This document shows, piece by piece, positions 12,079 through 23,146 of a DNA stretch of 64,000 bases. The position numbers and the translations under genes are program-made. The DNA lies in assembly GCA_944470555.2 (NCBI GenBank), contig OX104127.1:162064499-162128498 (forward strand), given 5' to 3'. A model generated the notes under the pieces. The model was given only the letters and a program-made list of their open reading frames with translations. It did no database searches and was not told the DNA's origin. How positions within the stretch are numbered: position 1 is the first letter of the stretch; each line of letters begins with the position of its first letter. The stretch is from Heterobilharzia americana (Eukaryota > Platyhelminthes > Trematoda > Strigeidida > Schistosomatidae).

Positions 12079-14440
12079 CTCACCTAGTTTATACGTTCAC
12101 CAGTTTGCTAGACTGTCCTAAGCCCGGATAAATAGGGAAGGTTGGGCATAAGACTAGCAACCCTACCTTTATAAAAGCAATCCAACTGCTACACAAACTT
12201 CAAAGCACAAAGAAAACATAAAATAAAAATGAACTTATTCCTCACTGCAATAAGGGAGACGAAATAACGCCGGTTGGTGAAAGCCATAGGGAAGCCAATT
12301 GGCTGATGAAAGCAAAAGTAAGATTGGGGACATGGAATGCGAGCACCATGTTTGAAGCTGGCTGGCAAGGCTGACCAGATCGAAAAAGAGATGAGAAAGT
12401 ATGGCATGGAAGTGGACTCTCCAAACTACCAACTAGTGAGGAGTCAATTATCTACTCCAATATTGTCACCCAGACGACAACCACGAGAACAGCACACTGA
12501 GTTGTCCAGTGGCCATCATCATGTCCCCAACAGCATCGAACGCTCTCTCTGTCCCTCTCTCTCATACAGTGGGAACCAATCTCCTCCTCCAGGATCACCA
12601 TCATCACAGTAAGATTCAACTCGAAAGGAGGGAGAGTCACAATGATACAATGCTACGCTACACTATGCACCTACAAATAATGCAGGTGAAGAGAAGAAGG
12701 AGGGATTCTACAGACAACTGTAATCAGTACAGGACAAGACACCACTCCAGTTGGTGACATCGAAATTCTAATAGGTGGGGTGATATGAATGCGAAAGTGG
12801 GAGTGGAGAACACAGGAAGAGAATTCATCATGGATCGAGAAGCATTTGGTGAAATGAAGGAGAATGTAGAACTGTTTGTAGACATCCGCGCATTCAACGA
12901 TTTGGTGATTGGAGGTAGTGTGTGTAAACACAAGGATATTCAAAAGACAGAGACATGGATTTCACCAGACATCAGGACGCACTACACTAGAAATCAGATC
13001 GACTTCATTTCAATGTGAAGAAAGTGGAGAAGTAGCCTACTGAACACAAGATCTGATCAGGAAGAGAGAGGAGCAGATGTAGTTTCACACCAATGACTAA
13101 CCTTTGCAAGGAACTTTTAAAATCAGGTTGAAAGCCTTCAAAGAAGTTGGTGATAGACGACAGTTGAAGTTCAACACCCAGAATAGAAACTGAGCGACGA
13201 AACTAGAAAGGAAATCTTCACGTCAGTCATCAAGATAAAATGATAGATATTTGGAAACATCCCTGAAGAAACATGAGTAGAAGAACGCTGGAACTCTTTG
13301 GAAGGGATGTGGAGGGAAACCTGCATAACCGTGTTGGGATGGGAGAAAAAACAGAACAAGGAATGGATGTCGAAGGACACATGGAAGCTGATGGAGTAGG
13401 GAGGGTAAGATGATGAAGCAGAAGATGAACCAGTGCAGTGCAGTGATGAACAACGAAAAGAGGAACTGATTACAACCCATAAAACACTACACTGGACAAA
13501 GAAGTGAAGAAGGGTGTGCGCAAACACAGTGGGCACTTCTACGACACACTTACAATTGAAGTAGAAATGGCTGCAGGTAGGAGAGACAGAGACCTGACAA
13601 CACTATATCAAATAACCAAAATACTCTCTGGGAATGGATGAACACAGATGAAACCAATGAAAGATAGTGGACATAACTTGGTTACCGCCAAAGAGGAGAA
13701 ACTAAGGAAACGATGGACTGACCACTTCAAAAAGCTCTTGAATCGACTACCATCACCACCTCCAACACATCCAGAAATACCACCAGCAACCCAGTCACAG
13801 AAATATCAGTGAACACAAGCCCTCCGACAAAAGCCGAAGTCTTGAAAGCCACAAAATTGCTGAAATCTGGGAAAGCAGTAGGACTAGATGATGTATCACC
13901 AAGAACACTGAAAATAGACACAGAGACAACAGCGAACATGCTCACAACACTATTGCACAAGGTTTGGAGGGAAAGAAGGAAGGGAAGGTACCTGGTTTTT
14001 GACCGGAAGACGGGCTACCTTGTCAAACTCTGAAAGAAGGGAGAACTAATTTCTTGCAAGAAGTGGTGAGGAATCATCCTCCACCCCTGTCCACCTGAAG
14101 GAGAAATTAGGCCGCATCATTCTGGAGAAGTTTAAAACTGCTCCGCATTCAAAATTACAACCGAAACAGGCCGGCTTGTTGGCTGTCTTCGGGTAGGACA
14201 AATGATGTGAGGATCAAATTGCAACTCTACGCAACGCAACGCAACGCTATGCATAGAACAGGGCATAGAATACCAGTCAACTCTCCACCTCACCTCAACT
14301 TCATCGACTTTGAAAGGGCCTCCGACAGCGTCGACTGAGAATTAATTTGACGATCAGCTGCTGCAAAACTTCAGTTATAGTGACATAAACCTTGATCATC
14401 CTCATTCAACAGCTATATGCTATATGATGCTTGTTTTTGT
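12078..14440 (+). mobile_element. RTE-clade LINE, 5' half, mirror copy of 7876-10235
   Basis: 5' UTR from about 12078, with the shared CCTAAGCCCGGATAAA block. It is followed by an AP-endonuclease start near 12315-12345 (RLGTWNAS), frames from 12337, and the RT N-terminal MNTSPPTKAEVLKATKLL at 13809. It ends near 14440 short of the FADD motif. A pentamer run of CAACG lies at 14226-14247. The element carries the same stops as the left arm, so both derive from one already dead copy. It cannot encode an active protein. Confidence 0.8.
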
Positions 14441-15552
14441 ACAGCATCAAATAAGCAGTTAATCTAGCCATGAAATATGAAGCGTTAGGGTGTAATTTTC
14501 CATAGAATTTGGGAAAAATAAACAACTGATTTACTGCCTAGTTCGCCTTGCTGATATGCATTTGAGATGGATTTACTGATGTTCTAGTGAGAAGCCATGT
14601 AGTAAGAGGTTAAGTAAGTCGTATATAAGGACTGATAGCTGCCAATGGAATTAGATGATGGTTACTTTACATTGTGAATTGCTAGAAATAGGAAAATGTA
14701 TAGCATCGAATTCCGCCTCACAGGGCTCAGTGGTAATGTGTTCTCTTGACAAGACCTAAGAAACCTGGGTTTGATCGCTGACGTCATTGTAGGTGAGCAC
14801 TACTATGGAATTCTATACTAGAACGAAATGATCGCGTTTTATACATTGCGCTTGCTTTTTCCAACGAATTAATGACTATCACCAGCAGTAATAACTTTTT
14901 TTGAGGTCCTAATATGCCAGAAAAGTCTGTTTGATAGCCATAGGACTAACTTTAATCGCTGTGGCATGATGGGAATCGCAGAGCAAAGTCATATACTGTT
15001 AGCTGTATGCTGTGTGATAGTATTAAAATGTTTAACAAGAATAATAATTGTCCTAAACTGATGCTACATTCTTCCTTTGATGTTCCCGTTCATCACTTAT
15101 ACTATCAATCTGCTTTTATTCGATGGAAAGCGTCTACTCATCAATGTATATTTGAGACTTATGCAAATAAACTGAGGAATTTTTTTTTAATTTACACCTA
15201 AAATATACATTTCTAAAAACAACAGAAAACATTTTATTGAATTTATAAAATTATTTTGAGTTACTTAGATTCAAGTTCCATTCTAAATACACTGAAATTC
15301 TCTACTTTTCATGTTAAACTAATTAACTAGTAAGATTTTAAGCGTACGGAAGCTTAATTGTCAAATTTACAGCATGTTTTAAACAAAAGCCTAAATAACT
15401 TGTGAAGTGCGAAGCACTGGGATACCATTAAATTGACAGTAATATATTCCAGTAAGTTTAAAATAATACCCAGCTGAGAGTATCTCCATAAAATCCCTGT
15501 TAGTTGAAGGGTAACTTAATTAAAAACTTGATGAATTCAACTATGCATTCAT

Positions 15553-15556
<4 letters not shown>
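14440..15556. other. Non-LINE segment of IR1 right arm with SINE remnant
   Basis: Mirror of 6750-7866. It contains the decayed gamma SINE at about 14521-14826. The 64-codon frame at 15007-15201 has no recognisable feature. Confidence 0.5.

Positions 15557-15621
<65 letters not shown>
15557..15621. repeat. (TA)n tail of RTE fragment
   Basis: About 65 bp of TA adjoining the minus-strand RTE 3' end. It is 12 bp longer than the partner tract in the left arm. Confidence 0.93.
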
Positions 15622-15627
<6 letters not shown>

Positions 15628-16120
15628 CTCTTAGGTTCCTAGTGGAATATAGGGATTCAGTAAGCACGTCTCCATTCCACTCTCTTCTCTCCAATCTTTT
15701 CAACCTGGCTCCACCACTGTCCACAAGCTCTCATTTCTTTCTCACACCATCTCCTCCTCCATGTCACCCTCACCTCGGACACCCAACTCGTCGTTTCCCA
15801 TCTAGGTTCCACTCGAGCAACTGGACTGGCACGTGATGTCCCCAGTTGGTCTTCTCAGTGCATGCTCAATCCATCTTCACTTCCTTCTTCATATTTGTTG
15901 AGCAATAGGTTCTTGGTTGGTTCGTTGTCAGGCGGGAATCCTTGTTGCTCATTCTTATTATTCTGGCTATCTGAGCTTCAGTATCGAGCCAGCGTAGGCA
16001 GCAGCTGTTGATGAATGTCTGTAGTTTGTTGGGAATCCCTTTCGTAACGCGCCAAGTCTCTCAACCATACAGATGCAGTGACTTGACTGGCATCAGTGTT
16101 GAAAATCCGTATGTTGTTCA
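15622..16120 (-). mobile_element. RTE-clade LINE 3' end
   Basis: Minus-strand C-terminal region and 3' end. It is the mirror of 6198-6696 up to about 16098 and is diverged from there to 16120. It abuts the plus-strand fragment at 16120 in a head-to-head join reading GTTGTTCACACAAACTTG. Confidence 0.8.
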
Positions 16121-16935
16121 CACAAACTTGAAGATCTACAGGCAAAATCCAATAAGCTGACAGAAGAAGCAGCGAATACGGGACTTCAAGTTAACCTAAA
16201 GAAGATAGGGATGATGGAGAGACCCAAACAACACCATCATCAACAAACTCCAATCACCATCAACTCGAAAAACCTAAATGAAGTAGCCTCTTTGACGTAT
16301 CTAGGCAGCAACGTTTCAATTGCAGGCGGCACAGATGAGTACATCAATGCCAGCGAGGATCGGAAAATGAAGACTGGTGTTCATTAACCTGAAACTAGTA
16401 TTGAGATCTTCTTCCTTCGGCATTAAGCGGGAACAACAACCGGTTTTTCAACACCATTTCAGTCAAGCCAGTACTTCTGTATGGTTCAGAAACTTGGCGA
16501 GTCACGAAATACATTTCCAACAAAATACAGATATTCCTCAATAACTGCCTACGCCGGCTCGTTACTGAAGATCAGATGGTCAGAAAGAATAAGCACAAAG
16601 GAACTCAGGCCTGGTAAACAACCAACCAACCAAGAACCTATCGCTGAAGAAATCTGCAGAAGGAAGTGGAAATGGACTGGGCATGCACTGAGAAAATTAT
16701 TCAGTGACATCACTCACCAGACCAGGCCATGGTGTCGAGTGGAACTTGAATGGGAAACGACGAGTTGGGCATCGGAGGCGAGGGTGAGATAGAGGAGATG
16801 GTGTGAGGAAAAATTGAGATCTTGTAGGCCATCGTGGAGCCAGGTTGAAAAGATTGCAGAGAAGAGAGTGAAATGGCGACGTGTTAGTGAAGCCGTATGT
16901 TTCACTAGAAACCCAACGGACAAATTATGTAATAA
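16120..16935 (+). mobile_element. RTE-clade LINE 3' fragment
   Basis: Starts just after the RT catalytic motif at the segment DLQAKSNKLTEEAA. It runs through ITINSKNLNE and LTYLGSNVS to a 103-codon open stretch at 16481-16792 (EEICRRKWKWTGHALRK), and ends at RNPTDK with a short TAATAT tail. Frameshifts separate these parts. The 5' truncation point is the same as that of the copy ending at 37965. Confidence 0.8.
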
Positions 16936-17245
16936 TATAATTCCAGAGTTCCAACGGGCCTGAAATCTGGATCAGGCATAGCTTCCTATCAATTAGCCCA
17001 AACCAATTAACAAAATGAAAGCACTGTTGTTAACTATCGACTAACTTAGCTAACACGTGAGAGTAAAAGTAGTTGTGTGAAAAATTATGAAACTGTAACA
17101 GAACTTAATCAGTACATATAGACTTAACTGACCTTAAAGTATGATTTTCAGTCATATGATAATTTGATACACCAATAGACAGTGAATTTATGTACTAGTA
17201 GAAAATATCATTTCCATACGAACTTAGTTATCAATTAGTGCACAA

Positions 17246-17249
<4 letters not shown>

Positions 17250-17310
<61 letters not shown>
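17250..17310. repeat. (TA)n microsatellite
   Basis: About 60 bp of pure TA, 85 bp upstream of the secreted-protein ORF. Confidence 0.95.
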
Positions 17311-17313
<3 letters not shown>

Positions 17314-17395
17314 CAACCAATCATTATTTGTGTAAATTAAACCGCAAATCATGCTGTTTAGTTAAGAAAAAGATGAAGACCCAGTATAAACAAAT

Positions 17396-17674
17396 ATGTT
17401 AATACTGAATTTTATACAGTTTTCATTTTTTCTTTTAATATTAATGGAAGTTACTGGAGATTTTTTAACTAGTTCTACATTTATTCGTGATGAAACTACA
17501 GAACAACCAAGTGGACCAGCACCAACACCAGCTGAAAAAACATTAACAAGAATTATCTTTACAATAAATGATGAAAATTTAGTTTCTCTTCAAAATTCTA
17601 TTGAAAAGTGTAGATTAACAATAATGGATCTATTAAATATTCTTGAAAATCTAGAACCATGTTGGTCAAAATGA
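17396..17674 (+). CDS. Small secreted protein candidate, 92 aa
   Basis: An uninterrupted 92-codon frame. Residues 1-20 form a strongly hydrophobic signal peptide (LNFIQFSFFLLILMEV), with likely cleavage near T20-G21. The mature part of about 71 residues starts with a Ser/Thr/Pro-rich stretch (SGPAPTPAEK at 39-48). It then has a predicted amphipathic region with two cysteines, C72 and C89, which could pair. Codon use is AT-ending, as in schistosome genes. A polyadenylation signal AATAAA occurs about 200 bp after the stop, at about 17867-17872. No repeat family overlaps it. Size and layout resemble the small secreted micro-exon-type proteins of schistosomes, but I do not recognise a named family. 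Upstream exons may exist. The start is the first ATG of the frame and gives the full signal peptide. Confidence 0.6.
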   Translation: MLILNFIQFSFFLLILMEVTGDFLTSSTFIRDETTEQPSGPAPTPAEKTLTRIIFTINDENLVSLQNSIEKCRLTIMDLLNILENLEPCWSK

Positions 17675-17866
17675 AATATTATTTGTTTATTCTATTAATC
17701 TGGTTAGTTTGATGTAGAAGAGATGATAAAGGTATCCATTCTGATACTCATCATATAAATGAACCCATATGTAGTCTTTCATTAACGTTTTTTAATCTTT
17801 CAACTTTCCTACATTTCTTTAAAACATGTATTTAAACAAAATCAACTTATTTATTTCTACACTAGT

Positions 17867-17872
17867 AATAAT
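17867..17872 (+). terminator. Possible polyadenylation signal AATAAA
   Basis: Canonical hexamer about 195 bp after the stop codon of the secreted-protein ORF. In AT-rich DNA such hexamers are common, so support is modest. Confidence 0.35.
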
Positions 17873-17904
17873 AAACCATTGTATTCTGAAAATGAATATT
17901 GTAA

Positions 17905-17907
<3 letters not shown>

Positions 17908-17945
<38 letters not shown>
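17908..17945. repeat. (TTA)n tract, tail of minus-strand RTE
   Basis: Trinucleotide run directly next to the RTE 3' end at 17946. On the element's own strand it reads (TAA)n, the expected RTE tail. Confidence 0.9.
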
Positions 17946-17946
<1 letters not shown>

Positions 17947-18420
17947 GTCCCTTGGGTTCCTAGTGGAACATAGGGCTTCACTAGCACGTCTCCAGTACAC
18001 TCTGTTCTCTGAAATCTTTTGAACCTGGTTCCACGATAGCCCAGAAGCTCTCATTTCCTCCTCGCACGACCTCCTCCATGTCACCCTCACCTCAGACACC
18101 CAACTCGTCGCTTCCCATCTAGGTTCCACTCGAGCAACTGGCCTGACGCCTGATGTCCTCGGTCGGCCTTCTCAGTGCATGGCCAATCCATCTCCACTTC
18201 CTCCTGCATATTTGTTGGGTGATAGGTTCTGGTTGGTTCGTTCCAAGAGTTCCTTGTTGCTTATTCTTTCTGGCAATCCATCTGATCTTCAGTAGCGAGC
18301 CAGTGTAGGCAGTTGTTGATGAATGTCTGTAGTTTATTGGAAATGCCTTTCGTAACGCGCCAAGTCTCTGAACCATACAGAAGCACTGACTTGACGTTGG
18401 TGTTGAAGAATATTGTAATT
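17946..18420 (-). mobile_element. RTE-clade LINE 3' end
   Basis: Read on the minus strand: FFNTNVKSVLLYGSETWRVTK, then a QICRRKWRWIGHALRRPTED segment, RASGLSWNQVQKI and the terminal STRNPRD, over three frames. Truncated 5' near 18420 in the segment following the RT domain. This is one of the better conserved 3' ends in the window. Confidence 0.85.
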
Positions 18421-18720
18421 AAGGTATATATATTATTTAAACTAGACTCATTTATCACTGTTACATCATATAGTATTCAATCAAACATTTGACTTGTTTG
18501 TGGATGATGAAAAAGTATATGAAAAGTTAATTTACGTTCATCAAACATTTCATATGTAATAGAGTTTTTATAGATGATGATCAATGTTCAGTTTCAGTTT
18601 GTTACTCTATCCGATCAGGTGTTTTGTTTAAATAACAACAAAAACAGAGAATTAATGGTTGAGATTACAATGAATTTAATTCTTTTGTAAAATGACATAA
18701 ATTATTAGAATTCCTTATTG

Positions 18721-19480
18721 TATACTGTAGCGGCCAGTATCCAATAATCTTGGCCTGAACGCGGGAAATAGCTAGGCGGTGCCAACTGACGTGAATCTGA
18801 CTAGTTCCTGCGTTCTACTGTATAGCTTCCTAACTTCCGCGAGTGACGCACAGTCAAAGGTTGGGTCAAAATATCAAAACACGGTTTGTAGTAATTCAAT
18901 GGTAGATTCGTAACAAAATCTGTGGTACTATCAAAGCAACAATAAGTTATGTCAAAATTACAAGAATACCTCAACAGTGCCGTTGGGTAACTATACAGTC
19001 CAAAACGTTCTCGGATATAAATACGTACTACACGGTAAAAACTGGATAAACAAATACGACTGTTGAGTACCTGTCGGTCAATAGGAATATTCCCGACAAA
19101 AGGGATCAAAACTCTGCCTACAGGAATCAAATCAACAAACAAACGTTCCCAGTAGACAGTCAAAAGACAAACAGCCAAATCACTGCACAGCCGTAAGTTG
19201 AACGAAAACAAAATGTCGGGCGCAGTAAAACAAAATCACCTTATCAACAGTCCAGCGTCACATAATAGGAAAGTGAAACACTCATAATAAGTCTCAAACA
19301 TACAAAGGCAAATATCGAGTGTAAAGTCAAATAAGACAGTCGAACAAGCAAATAACACTACACCGGCTAGGGTGAAAGGTACACCATCCATAACGAGGGT
19401 AAAAATGTTAAATAAGTGTCAATACAATCAAATAAGGGTGATCGGGAGGGATTTTCAGATCATTTTTCCTTTACATATAC
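18721..19480. mobile_element. Solo LTR with 5-bp target duplication
   Basis: The 750-bp block 18726-19475 begins TGTAGCGG and ends CCTTTACA, so it has TG...CA ends with the short inversion TGTA/TACA. It is flanked on both sides by the identical pentamer TATAC (18721-18725 and 19476-19480). Its GC content is visibly higher than its surroundings. No second copy or internal domain adjoins it, as expected after recombination between two LTRs. The parent element, presumably LTR retrotransposon of Ty3 or BEL type, is not identified, and polarity is not settled. The 136-codon minus frame at 18801-19211 lies wholly inside the LTR and is probably accidental. Confidence 0.8.
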
Positions 19481-20065
19481 ATTATGTATATTTTTAACAC
19501 TATATCTTTAAGTATAAACTTTACAACTATTATCTTGTTATGTAGAAATTTAAAAGCAACGGTTAGGATATTTTATGACTACTGTAATATGCATAAAAGG
19601 CTGTCTAATTGAATCACTATATATAAAAAAGATCTCTTAGAAACAATCTACTCCACTCTGTATGTTGATAAACCTTATAATTTTATTATATAATATGATA
19701 AATAAAAAACTGACATATCTATTTCGAGATGAGATGAACATAGATTGTAATAGTCATTTACATTATAGATGGAAAAGAATACCATATGACTTTATAACAA
19801 GGTTATCAACTTCAAAATAATTAGTTAGTCAATCAATTGGTGTTTCACTTACCTATTGTTTTCATGTCAAGCCAATAATATACAAAAGTGATGTGGATTT
19901 TGTTGTAAATCCATTTATAGGAAAACTGTTCAATCAGTGGTTGAGATTATTCAAGATGTCTGGTGAGACTTATCTACGAGTGTCACTTTATGTTTCGGGG
20001 TCGGCGATTCAATGCAGAATAGAGTATTACAATAAAAATATTTACCAGGTGATGTTCTGATTTAT
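19481..20065. other. AT-rich sequence, nothing recognised
   Basis: Very AT-rich, without usable frames. Ends at the RTE 3' end that starts at 20068. Confidence 0.5.
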
Positions 20066-20067
20066 TA

Positions 20068-20920
20068 TTTGTTCCTGGTTTCCTAGTGGAACACAGGGCT
20101 TCAGTAGGACGTCGCCATTTCACTCTCTTCTCCGAAGTCCTTCCAACCTGGATCCATCAATGCCAACAAGCTCTTATTTCTACCTCACACCATCTCCTCC
20201 ATCTCACCCTCGCCTCGAACGACCAACTCGTCGTTTCCCACTCAAGTTCTACTCGACACCATGGCCTGGTCTAGTGCGTGATGTCACCGAATGGTTTTCT
20301 CAGTGTATTCTCAATCCAATCCAATCCAATTCATCTCCACTTTCTTCTTCTTCTGCATATGTGTTGGGTGATGGGTTCTTGGTTGGTTCGTTGTCAGGTC
20401 AGAGTGAGTTCCTTGTTGGGTGTTCTTTCTGACCATCTGATCTACATCTTCACTATGGAGTGAGTGAAGGTAGAAGCTGTTCATATATGTCTGCAGTCTA
20501 TTGGAAAGGCTTTCCATAACATGCTAAGTCTGTCAACCATCACATGGAAGCACTGACTGACTTGACTGAATTAGTGTTGAAAATCCGGATGTTGTTCACG
20601 CATTACGCTAAGTGCAGTGTAGTGCAGTAGATCCCCACACTGATTTCAGATTAATTCAGGAAGGTCTGTCTTGGTGTCTTTCACATCCTGGCTGGCTTTG
20701 ACATCCTCATCTTTGTGTGTGTGGCCTGTAGTTGAAACGATGCTGTCTAGGTTGATGGGTAGGTCAAAGAGACTACTTCATTTGGACTTCTTCTATTCAT
20801 GGTGATCGCTGCTTGTTGTTTTTGGGTATCTCATCACATCTCTCTTATCTGCGTTCATCTGAAGTCACATCTTCCCTGCCACTTCTGATGAATTGTTGGC
20901 TTTCATCTGTAGACCCAGAT
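20068..20920 (-). mobile_element. RTE-clade LINE 3' fragment, left half of inverted pair IR4
   Basis: Minus-strand 3' end (tail TTATTTG..., then RKWRWIG-type C-terminus, RISN..Q, GSTV region), reaching the LQMKANNSSE-like region near 20920. It carries a CCAAT pentamer run at 20311-20331. The part 20068-20445 is almost the same as the reverse complement of 21316-21695, including the pentamer run and a shared divergence from other copies. Many frameshifts; dead. Confidence 0.8.
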
Positions 20921-21315
20921 GATGTTGATGACGATTTGTTGCCGGTAGTTAAAAAACTTTTAGTCATTTATGGGTAGTTTGTGCTTCATTGCTTGTCAAT
21001 GTCGAGAAAGAAATATGACAGATTTAAAAGCATAGTGCTTAGCAAGTTTGATTTAGTCAATTCATAGTTTGATGAAGCGTTAGTTCTTTCATTGGACCGA
21101 TACCTTTTCTTTTGTTAACAATCACACATGTACAACATATTCACTAAAGATATCTAGCTGTTAATAAGTTTGAAATATGATGAATACAGATAGTCGTATA
21201 GTGTGAAATTGAATAAAAATAACCCTGCCAAACACATGGACTTATCAACAGAGAATCTTATACTGAACAGCCTAAGTTAAAGTTGCTAAACTTCACAATG
21301 ATACACAATGACGAA

Positions 21316-21695
21316 ATGGATCGAAAAAGATGGCCAGAAAGAATAAGCAACAAGGAACTCACTCTGACCTGACAACGAACCAACCAAGAATCCACAACCC
21401 AACAAATATGCAGAAGAAGAAGAAAGTGGAAATGGATTGGATTGGATTGGGAATACACTGAGAAAACCATTCGGTGACATCACGCACTAGACCAGGCCAT
21501 GGTGTCGAGTAGAACTTGATGTGAAACGACGAGTTGGTCGTTCGAGGCGAGGGTGAGATGGAGGAGATGGTGGAGGTAGAAATAAGAGCTTGCTGGCATT
21601 GATGGATCCAGGTTGGAAGGACTTCGGAGAAGAGAGTGAAATGGCTGAAGCTTTATGTTTGACTAGGAACTCAGGAGACAAATAATAACAATAAA
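21316..21695 (+). mobile_element. RTE-clade LINE 3' end, right half of inverted pair IR4
   Basis: Plus-strand 3' end starting at WPERISNKELTLT and ending in an AATAATAACAAT tail. It shares with the minus-strand copy at 20068-20445 the GGATT pentamer run and the GACCAGGCCATGG block. Small deletions distinguish the two. Together they form a divergent (head-to-head) pair 870 bp apart. Confidence 0.8.
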
Positions 21696-21714
21696 AATAA
21701 TAGTAATATAGGTA

Positions 21715-22535
21715 TTTGAGATGAAGGCTAGTAAGCGTTTAAAAAACGTTTATTACGTTAAGAAGTTAATACATTCACTGTATTGTAAGCGATTCCGCAC
21801 CATATCATTTATAGTCTCCGAATATCAATTGCCAATAACTCAATCATAATGATCCAAGTGGTCAACACCTATCTTCAAGGTTCACACCTGTAATCAAAGA
21901 CTGTATTATCAATAAAGCCTTATGGTTTAGATACCCTAACATATTTTCAAAGCTAGTCCCTTTTTTGACTACAATCTCATAAGTAGGTAGGTGGTGGATA
22001 GACATATGTAAAACATATCCCCTTAGATCCACTTCTTTGTTGATTGACTTAGCTTCCTTGCATAGTACTCTGCACTTATCCTAAAAAGTGCTTACTTAGT
22101 GGTCCCATTGCACATACAAGAAGGAGAAATCTATACAGTGATTTTGAATAAGCTTAATCGAAGCAAATATTCACGATTGATGAATTGTTTAGCATTTCCA
22201 AGCTTGACTTATGAGATAAGTATCAATACCTTTGGCTCTACGAAGTATGAAAAAACAATAGCGTTAAGTTTAGAATATGGTTTGACTAATTTCTGCAAAC
22301 AAATGACAAACAGTTACAATCAATCTTAAACTGCCTATACCTTACTTTGTTATAAAGAAGAATTTTAGGATTAGGTTAGTTATTGTGCATGTATTGCCTA
22401 ATTTTCGTTAACTGGAAGTTGTATCTTTCAGAATTCTTTTGAAGGAAGAATATGATGAAACATTAGTCCCGTTTTCTATATTACACTGAGGACGCCTTAT
22501 AGTGCTAAGAAGCTACATAAAAGTAGCTGACTAAT
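21715..22535. other. No recognised gene
   Basis: A 76-codon plus frame at 22099-22329 (begins MVPLHIQEGEI) has no signal peptide, motif or family resemblance that I can see. The remainder is AT-rich. Confidence 0.4.
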
Positions 22536-22537
22536 AG

Positions 22538-22606
<69 letters not shown>

Positions 22607-22620
22607 TGATAATAATAATA
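22538..22620. repeat. (ACT)n(AAT)n compound microsatellite
   Basis: About 11 ACT units followed by about 12 AAT units with one ACAATG interruption. It is followed by an 85-bp block (22621-22710) that recurs at 52022-52110, again just after AAT repeats. Confidence 0.9.
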
Positions 22621-22853
22621 GCTCCATTCCAAACAGTATGTTGACGGAGTATGAAATTCTCAGCATGTAGTGCTTCGAAAAATTCACTCCTTGAAAATAT
22701 TTTCAAACAAAATGATTCTTACATCTAAATAAATTTCCTAATAACAGAAAAAATAAACTTTGGCTGATGACCAATCACGTTGAAGTATGCGCTAGCCAAT
22801 TAGAATGAGGTGTTCGAAGAAAATCCTAATTATGAAGAAAAACGATATTTTAT

Positions 22854-23146
22854 TTACTATTTATAATTCCAAGTTGTTATTCATCGTAGACTGACTGACA
22901 TCAGTTGAGGAACAAAGGAAACCTGGGAGCACTGGACAGCTGTTTCGCCCAACTAGTTTGGGACTCCTCAGCAGTGCGCACCCACGACCCCCGCCAGGGA
23001 TCGAACCGGCGACCTTCAGGTTCCGCGGCCAGCGCGTTGCTATTGAGCCGCTGGGTTAGAATCCGACTAATGTCAGTCTACGATGAATAACAACTTGGAA
23101 TATTTCCAAATCTCCACAACTCCCTCAAAATTACTATTTCTAAATT
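22854..23146. mobile_element. Beta hammerhead element, foldback form, with target duplication
   Basis: Body at about 22869-23130. The ends are inverted copies of each other (22869-22905 against 23063-23100, the GTTATTCATCGTAGACTGAC motif). Inside, on the minus strand, sit a tRNA-like head (B box GGTTCGATCCC, A box TGGCTCAATAG-like, 22990-23060) and then an intact hammerhead. The right end adds the family tail CAAATCTCCACAAC...CTCAAAA. Flanks TTACTATTTATAA at 22854 and TTACTATTTCTAA at 23131 form a 13-bp duplication with one mismatch. Such a duplication points to target-primed retroposition. Confidence 0.8.
22929..22979 (-). ncRNA. Hammerhead ribozyme, beta type, intact core
   Basis: On the minus strand: stem I strand GCACTG, core CTGAGGA (22965-22971), stem II closed by GTCCC...GGGC, GAAA (22943-22946), a palindromic stem III ACAGCTGT, cleavage triplet GTC (22935-22937), and stem I partner CAGTGC. 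All core residues fit the hammerhead consensus CUGANGA...GAAA...NUH. Stem I pairs over six base pairs. Stem II contains a G-U pair. Type I topology (open at stem I), as in schistosome S-alpha ribozymes. Activity is predicted, not shown. Confidence 0.85.

Larger units (their letters stand above)
12155..16098. repeat. Right arm of large inverted repeat (IR1)
   Basis: Reverse complement of 6220-10150. At both edges the match does not stop abruptly. It turns into a diverged but still homologous match for 40-85 bp (12068-12155 and 16098-16120), because both edges lie inside RTE sequence. This pattern suggests conversion or homologous recombination between RTE copies, copying a 3.9 kb tract. Confidence 0.93.

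Noticed and set aside
6220..16098. LTR pair or a single transposon with giant inverted ends
   Set aside because: Arms are composed of several unrelated pieces (two RTE fragments, SINE remnant) and the outer edges fall inside RTE sequence, not at element termini.
18801..19211. 136-codon minus-strand frame
   Set aside because: Lies entirely within the solo LTR, has no recognisable domain, and the higher GC of the LTR makes chance open frames likely.
22099..22329. 76-codon ORF as a gene
   Set aside because: No signal peptide, motif, polyadenylation context or codon pattern to separate it from chance frames.
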